Shown piece after piece: positions 1 through 7,147 of a stretch of DNA of 64,000 bases. This DNA comes from Bacteroidota bacterium. Lineage in GTDB: Bacteria > Bacteroidota > Bacteroidia > Cytophagales > Cytophagaceae. The notes under the pieces were generated by a model that worked only from the letters and a program-made list of their open reading frames with translations, was not told where the DNA came from and searched no databases. The DNA lies in contig JAEVZS010000031.1 of NCBI GenBank assembly GCA_023392125.1, forward strand, positions 1-64,000, read 5' to 3'. The position numbers and the translations under genes are program-made. Numbering within the stretch: the first letter of the stretch is position 1; the number at the start of each line of letters is the position of its first letter.

Positions 1-226
1 CAAAGACGACAATTCGGTTCGATTTACTGACCGCGTCACGCAAGGACCCGGCTCCCGAGTCATTCAGATTGGTAACATGATATACCTCTCCTTTTCTTCC
101 TCCGGTAGCGAAGCGTCCGAAGCCTTCTGCGCCCGGGAAAGCCAGTTGCTGGGCAGCTGCCTGATTCAGCAACAGGATTCCGATCATACAAAGCAGTATG
201 AAGTGTGACCATTTCTTTCCAGTCAT
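1..226 (-). CDS. Secreted pectate lyase-like protein, N-terminal fragment (cut by window edge)
   Basis: Reading the minus strand from the ATG at 226-224 gives an open frame that runs off the left edge (75 codons). It starts with a hydrophobic signal peptide (about residues 1-25, ending near AAAQQ) and continues with [17 protein letters not shown], then [19 protein letters not shown]. This opening is typical of Bacteroidota pectate lyases of the right-handed beta-helix type (PL1 and relatives). The catalytic part lies outside the window, so the exact family cannot be fixed. It lies downstream of, and on the same strand as, a second pectate lyase (481-2763), which suggests a pectin-degradation locus. 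Family assignment is from memory of the N-terminal motif; the coding call is secure. Confidence 0.8.
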   Translation of the reverse strand, partial: MTGKKWSHFILLCMIGILLLNQAAAQQLAFPGAEGFGRFATGGRKGEVYHVTNLNDSGAGSLRDAVSKSNRIVVF

Positions 227-410
227 AGATGTTATAGTTTTTATAAAACCAGATTATTATTCTTCAATAGTTACCGGCAACAGCCGTCAATGTGTCCGCA
301 GATATCAGGATCACATAACTTGATCATGCTGTCTTGCCGGACATACAAACAGGCCGGAATCCCGGAAGTAACATTTTGCATAAAAAAAATATCGATGTGT
401 GCGCTAAATA

Positions 411-436
411 AATCCCCGGACGCAGATCCGGGGATT
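411..436 (-). terminator. Hairpin terminator downstream of pectate lyase gene
   Basis: A perfect 10-bp inverted repeat (AATCCCCGGA, loop CGCAGA, TCCGGGGATT) lies 45 bp past the stop codon of the lyase at 481-2763. On the minus strand it is followed by TATTTAG, so the U-run is short. It is probably an intrinsic terminator separating the two pectate lyase genes. Confidence 0.6.
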
Positions 437-480
437 ACCAACGAACTACAAATACAAAGAGAGGGTAATCACCCCGCACT

Positions 481-2763
481 TTATTTTTTAATAACTTTAC
501 TTGTCTGGCTATCCGTCAGAAGATAATAAACTCCGGCCGGATAAGTACTCAGATCTATCTGCGATTCGCCGGATCCTGATTGCAATTCCACGCCAAAGCT
601 GTCTGTCAGACGCCAGAATCCGGGCGTATTGAATATATGCAGGAGTCCGGATGTCGGATTGGGATATACACTTATCACAGTTGTATGGGCTTTATCCGGC
701 AATCCGGTTATAACACACCCTGAAACCTGTAAGCCTTCCGAAAAATAAAGTATATCCAGATTCGCAAGACCACCCTCTGTCAAAGACTCAAGTCGCAGTT
801 CATTGATCCCCGCTGCCATTTCCAGTATCATGGTAGCGTTGGACCAGGTTGTCCAGACTTCGGTAGCAGGGAAAAGCAGGGTCCCTTTCTCTTCTCCATT
901 CACCAATACTCGGGCGTCTCTGGATAAATCGCCACCGCCATTGGCGTAGCGGAATGTTATAGTATATGCTCCGCTGCCTGAGCTATAAAGCATCCAGCTG
1001 ACATATGTGTCAATGGCATTGGTCGTATTTACATAACCCGCTCCTGAAAATCCTTCGTTGCGGCTCTCCAGTAATATGCCATCCACCTCACAGGCTTCTT
1101 CCGCTTCCATACTGGCTGAACACTCCTCAAAACCGGTCGTGCCTCCTACGCAGACTCCGCAGACATCGACATAGGCCGAACCATTGATTTCATTATTGCA
1201 GTCTCTCGGAACAGCTTCATTTACAGTAATTGTTCCTGACTGACTTGTATTAGGTGATCCGCTAACTGTCGTAACTATATATGTAAAGATTCCGGTGGCT
1301 ACAGGGGTACCACTAAATCTTATGGTTTTTGACGTATTGTCAATCACAGCTTGAACCCCGTCAGCTAATCCGGTAACAGTTACCGTTGTAGCGTACTGCC
1401 AGACAAAATAAAATTCCTGAATCGCCTGTCCTGCCTCTACTGTTTGTGAAGAAGAGCCGCTTCCCTGTTTGGATAATACAGCAGACTGATTAAAGTTTAC
1501 CGTGATGGTTCCACCTGCCGAAGTATTCGGGTTACCTCCCTCGGTGGTAATGGTATAAGAAAAAACACCCGCCTCTGTCGGTGCACCGCTAAAGGTCACC
1601 GTTTTTGCATTGTTGTCTGTCACCGCCCTGATCCCGGCCGGGAGCCCTGTAACCCGGACTGTTGTAGCATGCTGCCAGGCATAATGAAAACTCTGAACAG
1701 CCTGACCTGTTGTGAGCGTCTGAGATGAAGCCCCGCCTCCTTGTTTGGTAAGAACGGCAGGCTGATTGACAACATTTATTTTGCCCACACCGGCATATTG
1801 GGGCACTATGGTCTTTACTTCAGATGTATTGCTGGTTAATACAGAAGAGTAGTTGTATGGAATATCAGCTGTACAATTGGCCGGATATGCTCTTGAATCT
1901 CTTCTGACCTCTATGTTATCAATACGTTGAGCCGATCCTCTTGAACCATCACGGGTAGTATATACAGAGTATTTCAGCGGTTCATAATAGTTCTTCTCCA
2001 CGCGCAAGCAAACTCCCATAAGAACAAATGTAGCCTCATCTGCTCCTACGATGTAGTTATTGAAAAAATGACTGACTCCCCCCCGAATCATTGGCATCCG
2101 CTTTTTTATCTTATTGAAATAGTTATGGTGGTAAGTCACTTTCCGGTCATTGAACAGATCATTATCACCAGCACCTACCAGACATCCTTTATGATGATCA
2201 TGGAAATAACACCAGGAAATCGTAATAAAACCTGTTTGGTCTCTGATATCAATCAAACCATCGTACTTATCAATATCCTTTTGCTTGTCGGGATCCTCCG
2301 AATAGATTTCACAATGATCTATCCAGATATTCTTGCTGGTACCATTGATCGAAACACAATCTCCCCCATTTACCGCGGATGGATTGGAAGTCCCTACCAG
2401 TGTTATCTTCAGATTCTGAATAATTATGTTATTATGATTGGTGATATTGAGTCCTATTCCTTGCAAAAAAGCAGTACTTCCAACTCCTATAATTGACTTA
2501 TTGGATCTGACTCTGATGGAGCCGCCGGATGAGCCATTGGATATTGTTCCTTCGACCATAATGATATAGGTAGTATTACTCTCCGCATATGACTTTAATT
2601 CATTATAGTTTCTGGCTGTTACAGTAGCTCCTCCACCTCCGCCGGTAGTTCCTCCGTTGAGGGTAGCAAAACCAACCAGTGAAAAATCCGGCTGTCCGAA
2701 ACCGTCCAGCCGGGTTATCAACAGGATAGAAAAAAGAAATAAAGAAGAAATATTACGACTCAT
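481..2763 (-). CDS. Secreted PL1 pectate lyase with Ig-like repeats, CBM35-like module and T9SS sorting domain
   Basis: A 760-residue exported enzyme predicted to cleave pectate/polygalacturonate by beta-elimination outside the cell. Order: signal peptide (1-24); PL1 beta-helix domain (about 28-330) with NIWIDHCEIY (145-154), YDGLIDI (167-173), WCYFHDHHKG (184-193) and the RMPMIRGG segment (222-229) that carries the family's catalytic-type arginine; two similar Ig-like repeats (about 335-425 and 428-520); a cysteine-rich linker (DVCGVCVGGTTG); a CBM35/CBM6-like carbohydrate-binding module (about 560-685); and a T9SS type A sorting domain starting VYPNPTSG and ending KVIKK. Its export route is therefore the T9SS. 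Upstream the next gene (3006-5114) has its own terminator, so this one is probably transcribed alone. The PL1 and sorting-domain calls are firm; the CBM family number is less certain. Confidence 0.92.
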   Translation of the reverse strand: MSRNISSLFLFSILLITRLDGFGQPDFSLVGFATLNGGTTGGGGGATVTARNYNELKSYAESNTTYIIMVEGTISNGSSGGSIRVRSNKSIIGVGSTAFLQGIGLNITNHNNIIIQNLKITLVGTSNPSAVNGGDCVSINGTSKNIWIDHCEIYSEDPDKQKDIDKYDGLIDIRDQTGFITISWCYFHDHHKGCLVGAGDNDLFNDRKVTYHHNYFNKIKKRMPMIRGGVSHFFNNYIVGADEATFVLMGVCLRVEKNYYEPLKYSVYTTRDGSRGSAQRIDNIEVRRDSRAYPANCTADIPYNYSSVLTSNTSEVKTIVPQYAGVGKINVVNQPAVLTKQGGGASSQTLTTGQAVQSFHYAWQHATTVRVTGLPAGIRAVTDNNAKTVTFSGAPTEAGVFSYTITTEGGNPNTSAGGTITVNFNQSAVLSKQGSGSSSQTVEAGQAIQEFYFVWQYATTVTVTGLADGVQAVIDNTSKTIRFSGTPVATGIFTYIVTTVSGSPNTSQSGTITVNEAVPRDCNNEINGSAYVDVCGVCVGGTTGFEECSASMEAEEACEVDGILLESRNEGFSGAGYVNTTNAIDTYVSWMLYSSGSGAYTITFRYANGGGDLSRDARVLVNGEEKGTLLFPATEVWTTWSNATMILEMAAGINELRLESLTEGGLANLDILYFSEGLQVSGCVITGLPDKAHTTVISVYPNPTSGLLHIFNTPGFWRLTDSFGVELQSGSGESQIDLSTYPAGVYYLLTDSQTSKVIKK

Positions 2764-2930
2764 AGATAATACATTTATTTACAAATACTTTTTAGTCAAA
2801 CAATTGATAATCAATATAGTAATTTTACTACTCCGCTTTCTGACAACCCTGTGGCAAGCGTTTTTCAGCTTTGATTACCAATATGCTTTTCATACAAACA
2901 GACCAGAAAATGAGAAGTAACATTCCGGAA

Positions 2931-2975
2931 TAAAAAAATATCCCGCCAGCTCATATTGGATGAACAGGCGGGATA
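2931..2975 (-). terminator. Intrinsic terminator after DUF6055 protein gene
   Basis: A 9-bp stem (TATCCCGCC at 2939-2947 with GGCGGGATA at 2967-2975) is followed on the minus strand by a run of seven T. It lies 31 bp beyond the stop of the gene at 3006-5114 and is a classical Rho-independent terminator for it. Confidence 0.8.
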
Positions 2976-3005
2976 CTACTCATAAGCTTTCAATAAAGCT
3001 TTTGT

Positions 3006-5114
3006 CTATTCTTTGATTGCCTTGTGTATCTGGTTATTTATTTTTACCAGATAAATTCCCGGATTGAACGGATGCAGAGAAATAGTGTTACCACTACCTC
3101 TCAGCAGTTCAGTCCCCAGCATATCCAGAAGGATCCAGTTTTCTTCCTTATCCAGATACAGCTCTCCTCTGGTTGGGTTAGGATAGATATTCACTCTCGT
3201 TGCTTCCGGCCGAATGATGGCGGTGATAAGACAATTGTCCGGATCCGTAACCGGCACAATCCCCGTATTTCCTCCTGCACACTGCCCGCAGGCGTCATAA
3301 TCAGCGCTTCCGTCAGGAACACCGTTACAATCCGGCTGATCGGACTTTATCCTTATATTAAATACCAGGGTGACTCTCGCAGTATTTCCCGGACTTTGGG
3401 TATACACCAGCGCCTGTCTGATCGTAAATGCATCTCCCGGCTGACAACGATTGGGATACTGACCTATATTGGCTGTGAATGTATTAAGATTCAATTCTGA
3501 ATAGACATAGGCATCATTGCCCCAGCCGGTGACTGCTCCCGATCTGTTGTACCAGTGGCCGGGAGCATTTGCTGTAGAGGTCGCGTTCAGCGAACCGTCA
3601 GGATTAACAGCATTGTATATGATGGTTCCTCCAAGCGCTCTGGCGATATTGTCCGGCGCCATAGCGAAGGCCTGACTGATCCGGCTGGTATTAAGGGCAA
3701 CGGGGGTTGCTGTATAAGCAGACATCGGATCCATCATAAGATCGTATGTCAGCGTGACATCATGAATAGGATTGGTAAAATTCCCCAACAGGTCCGTATT
3801 GGTAAACTGAACCTGATAAGGCCAGTGCTCATCATTGCTGTTATCATCATCCCAGGCATGTCTCCAGTGCGACTTAGGCGCTCCGCTGACCACCAGCCAA
3901 AGGCTGACGCATTTATCAGGGCACATAAAAGATAATGTCTTTTCAGGATTGGTTCCGTTGGTTACTTCCGCGGTTCCCATATCGCTGTATACACGTGTGC
4001 CATTTTCCAGCAGGGCTACAAAACCAAATCTCCAGCCCCCCTGATCCACATTTAAGGCTCTGTAACCGGCTGTGCCGGCTAATCCCTGAAAACGTACAGT
4101 TACTTCCGTGGCTTCAGAAGGGGCATTCAGCTTGATACTATTGTATCCGTAATTTTCAATGCAAACAGCAGGATCTACTCTCCAGAAACCATTGTTCTGA
4201 CTCATTCTTACCTGATCACGGCTATTGATATGGCGTTGCCCTAAAGACCGTATTTCAGGCAAATCCCAGGTCGTCAGCCTTGCTGCATGCTCATAGATCT
4301 CATCGTTAAACTGCTGTTGTGAAATTTCGCTTATCCGTTTGTAGGTTGCTACCGGATCTTCCGGACTACGGGACTCTCTCCACAATCTGCCCACATAATC
4401 CTTACCACGCTTAAATGCCCAGTAATCCTGAATGAAGTAATTGGCATAACGAGGTGTTTCGTGGATAATATGAAGATGATTGGAAGTCAGATACTGGCGG
4501 AAATATCCATCCCCAAACTGGCTCTCCGGATATACCTTGAAGGACATCCACTGGGCACATTGCTCCCAAAAGCCGTTTCCGCCGCTTCTGTTCGGGCCAA
4601 AACCATAACGAAACCCTCCATTGGTATCACATCCTGTAATATACTGGAAACAATGTCCGATTTCATGAGCCAGAACGGTATTTGACCGTGCCGCAGCCGG
4701 ATTCACATGTAGTGTTCCCACCCTGTCATCCTGCCCGGAACCATAAGCAGCCCACTCTGTACTGTACAGTAAAAAAATCATCATTTTGTAATTATCCGTA
4801 ACCGATTGTCCACGGATAGCAAACTTCAATGAATCAATCATATAAGCATAGCTTTTTTCGGCAACATCAAGTAATGAAGTCATATTAACCTGATATGATC
4901 CCGAAGCAGTCGATGGATTGCTGCCGAAGCCCGGTTCCCAGAAAACAATGAAATTTTCTGTTTCCATACTGCGACAATAGCACCACTGGCTTTCGGGGTT
5001 GTTCAAATCCATTCGCTCTCTGGTGATAAAGGAAGGAATATACACCTGCTTTTGCGCCCAGGCGGAAGAGGCAAAAGTAAGAAGCAACATCAGCAATAAT
5101 GAAAAAGGTTTCAT
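3006..5114 (-). CDS. Secreted DUF6055 zinc-metallopeptidase-like protein with DUF4859 and T9SS sorting domain
   Basis: A 702-residue exported protein. Signal peptide 1-20 (ends AWA). The N-terminal half matches DUF6055 as I know it, with a zincin helix LAHEIGHCFQ (H150, E151, H154) and a downstream FWEQCAQWM (E184) that could give the third ligand. Residues about 455-605 form a DUF4859 module (TANAPGHWYN, WGNDAYVYSELN, RQALVYT). A cysteine-rich linker (ACGQCAGGNTG) leads to a T9SS type A sorting domain (IYPNPTRGEL ... IHKAIKE). Predicted to act on protein or glycoprotein at the cell surface or outside; the substrate is unknown and DUF6055 activity is inferred from HExxH only. It is first of three related genes on this strand (with 5207-7021 and 7148-10015), each apparently with its own transcription signals. 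Confidence 0.85.
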   Translation of the reverse strand: MKPFSLLLMLLLTFASSAWAQKQVYIPSFITRERMDLNNPESQWCYCRSMETENFIVFWEPGFGSNPSTASGSYQVNMTSLLDVAEKSYAYMIDSLKFAIRGQSVTDNYKMMIFLLYSTEWAAYGSGQDDRVGTLHVNPAAARSNTVLAHEIGHCFQYITGCDTNGGFRYGFGPNRSGGNGFWEQCAQWMSFKVYPESQFGDGYFRQYLTSNHLHIIHETPRYANYFIQDYWAFKRGKDYVGRLWRESRSPEDPVATYKRISEISQQQFNDEIYEHAARLTTWDLPEIRSLGQRHINSRDQVRMSQNNGFWRVDPAVCIENYGYNSIKLNAPSEATEVTVRFQGLAGTAGYRALNVDQGGWRFGFVALLENGTRVYSDMGTAEVTNGTNPEKTLSFMCPDKCVSLWLVVSGAPKSHWRHAWDDDNSNDEHWPYQVQFTNTDLLGNFTNPIHDVTLTYDLMMDPMSAYTATPVALNTSRISQAFAMAPDNIARALGGTIIYNAVNPDGSLNATSTANAPGHWYNRSGAVTGWGNDAYVYSELNLNTFTANIGQYPNRCQPGDAFTIRQALVYTQSPGNTARVTLVFNIRIKSDQPDCNGVPDGSADYDACGQCAGGNTGIVPVTDPDNCLITAIIRPEATRVNIYPNPTRGELYLDKEENWILLDMLGTELLRGSGNTISLHPFNPGIYLVKINNQIHKAIKE

Positions 5115-5206
5115 AACTATAGTTTTTGTTATTTTACATAAAAAAGGGTATCAGCAGCTGGCGGCGGAAGAAGTTAAGAAAAATCTTTACGCACCCCGCT
5201 TATCAA

Positions 5207-7021
5207 TTAGTTTTTAATGATTTTTACAATTCTGTTGTCAATGCGCAGCAGATAAATTCCGGGAGAAAATCCACTCAAAGAAAGAACAGTCTCATGTCCC
5301 CGCATCAATTCCATTCCGGTTACATCAGATAAGATCCAGTCTGTTTCTTCTGATATATATACTTCTGTATTCGCAGGATTGGGATAAACCTGTATGGCAT
5401 AATCTCTAAACCCGGACAAAGCAGTAACAACGCAGCGCTGCGGATCGGTAACAGGTACGATTCCTGTATTGCCACCCGCGCACTGATTGCAGGCATCAAC
5501 AGCAGCGGTTCCGCCCGGATCCCCGTTGCAGTCTGCCTCTGCCACACGTATGGTAAATATCAGTATGACTTTGGTGACGGCATCCTCACGGGTATGCACC
5601 AGGGCCTGTTTGATTGTATACTGATTTCCGGACTGGCTCCTGCCGGGATACTGGCCGATATTGACCAAAAGTGTATTGATATTCAGCTCGGAATAGACAT
5701 AGGCATTTTCGCCCCAGGCTATAGTCTGACCGGACTGGTTGTACCAGTGGCCCGGAGCATTGGCGGTTGAAGTAGCATTCAGAGACCCATCCGGATTTAC
5801 TCCGTAATAGAGTATGCTGCTGCCAAAAGAAGAAGCGATCTGCTGTGCTGTCATGCCCAATGCTTCCGTAATATCACCTATTGGCACAGAAACGGGCGTA
5901 TATTCGGTCATCGCCGGCATTACTACAGAATATGAAAGCTCATTAGTAGTTATACAAGTGCTCTCCTGCACACCACAACCACAAATTCCTTTAGCTGTTT
6001 TTAAAGGATCAGCGGGACATTCATCTTCGCAATCGATTACACCATCACCATCAGCATCATCACTTACCTGGCCGGTAGTGCCGCCGATACATTTACCACA
6101 GGCATCTACAACCGCACCGCCTCCGGACACTCCATGGCAGTCTTCCGGAGGAGTTAATACCCAGCCTCTGTCTGTCCGTTGTTTTAGCTCACTCCATACT
6201 CTGCGAAACATCCAGCCATCCCACGGAGTAATTACAGATGCCGCTCCGGCCTGCATAATCGCAGGAGGCAAGCCTCCGGTGCTTGCCGGCGGAAACTGGA
6301 AAGACTCATAAAAATCAGGCAGACTGAACGAATGTCCGATTTCATGCAAAAGTATATGCACATTCTCACTGTACAGGTTTTGCAATATATAAGTACTGGA
6401 CAGTCTCTGCCCCCAGTCTCCTCCTGCTCCACCCTGAAATCCTTTGGTACACCACAAAGACATATCGAAGTGCTCATTCTGACAATTGGGATAGCGCCCG
6501 TTCTGGTTATAAAATCTGTTGCACTCCCGGGGACCTGTCGGCTCATTACGCTGAGTATCGTATGATTCATAAATACCCACATATACTTTCCCGTCCCAAT
6601 CCGCATCATTCCACTGCAACGTAGCTCTGTCCTTAACTGCCCAGGCTACAACATTGACTCTGATACGATCATACGGCCAGCAGTCATAGCCGGTAAGCCA
6701 TACCTGACACCATTTGTTTATCTGATGCTCAATCATCACAGCTATCTGATCTCTCTGAGCAGCCGTTACCGGTTCATCAGATTCCCAGCGAACCAGATAG
6801 TTCAGATAACCTCCGTTTGCGATAATCTGATCAAATCCATAGTTTTTAAACGCAAATGCAGCCGGATCACCGTTATCATTGACCAGAATCCGGTTTTGCC
6901 ATACCCAGTCAATTGTTGCGGGACGAATATCATTTGTATTTGGCGGAGAGGGCTTGTCGCAATTCTGAGTATTGCCCATAACTGCGCAAAAAAGCATCAG
7001 GCATAGTAAAATATGTTTCAT
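5207..7021 (-). CDS. Secreted zincin-type metalloprotease-like protein with DUF4859 and T9SS sorting domain
   Basis: A 604-residue exported protein with signal peptide (about 1-19). The N-terminal domain (20-285) carries LLHEIGHSFSLPDFYE (H226, E227, H230, with D236) and a later AIMQAGA (M256), an arrangement like a metzincin HExxHxxxxxD plus Met-turn; I recall similar fungal secreted proteins of unknown specificity. Next come a cysteine-rich linker with a calcium-binding-type DDADGDGVIDCEDEC stretch, a DUF4859 module (APGHWYNQSG, WGENAYVYSELN), a second linker (ACNQCAGGNTG) and a T9SS type A sorting domain (VYPNPANTEV ... KIIKN). The catalytic domain is unrelated to the DUF6055 domains of its two neighbours, although the C-terminal halves are nearly the same as in 7148-10015. 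Protease activity is inferred from the motifs. Confidence 0.83.
   Translation of the reverse strand: MKHILLCLMLFCAVMGNTQNCDKPSPPNTNDIRPATIDWVWQNRILVNDNGDPAAFAFKNYGFDQIIANGGYLNYLVRWESDEPVTAAQRDQIAVMIEHQINKWCQVWLTGYDCWPYDRIRVNVVAWAVKDRATLQWNDADWDGKVYVGIYESYDTQRNEPTGPRECNRFYNQNGRYPNCQNEHFDMSLWCTKGFQGGAGGDWGQRLSSTYILQNLYSENVHILLHEIGHSFSLPDFYESFQFPPASTGGLPPAIMQAGAASVITPWDGWMFRRVWSELKQRTDRGWVLTPPEDCHGVSGGGAVVDACGKCIGGTTGQVSDDADGDGVIDCEDECPADPLKTAKGICGCGVQESTCITTNELSYSVVMPAMTEYTPVSVPIGDITEALGMTAQQIASSFGSSILYYGVNPDGSLNATSTANAPGHWYNQSGQTIAWGENAYVYSELNINTLLVNIGQYPGRSQSGNQYTIKQALVHTREDAVTKVILIFTIRVAEADCNGDPGGTAAVDACNQCAGGNTGIVPVTDPQRCVVTALSGFRDYAIQVYPNPANTEVYISEETDWILSDVTGMELMRGHETVLSLSGFSPGIYLLRIDNRIVKIIKN
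5421..6113. repeat. Long direct repeat, copy 1 (DUF4859 and linkers)
   Basis: This stretch inside the gene at 5207-7021 aligns without gaps, at a constant offset of 1944 bp, to 7365-8057 inside the neighbouring gene. The most conserved part (about 5580-5860) differs at only scattered bases. It encodes the linker, the DUF4859 module and the start of the second linker. It points to recent duplication or gene conversion of the C-terminal modules. Confidence 0.85.
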
Positions 7022-7088
7022 ACAGGTAATTTTTTAAAAATCTTCCGAAGACGCAGAATGATTAGGAATAGCTATAGATCCGGGGAGA

Positions 7089-7116
7089 AACCTGCCCCGA
7101 AAATCCGGGACAGGTT
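7089..7116 (-). terminator. Possible terminator hairpin after DUF6055/LbH protein gene
   Basis: AACCTG-C-CCCG (7089-7099) can pair with CGGG-A-CAGGTT (7106-7116) with one internal mismatch. It lies in the 126-bp gap between two same-strand genes. There is no clear U-run after it on the minus strand, so it may be a weak terminator or only a processing/stability hairpin. Confidence 0.35.
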
Positions 7117-7147
7117 CGTACCTCAAGTGACTTTGAAATACGCAGAG

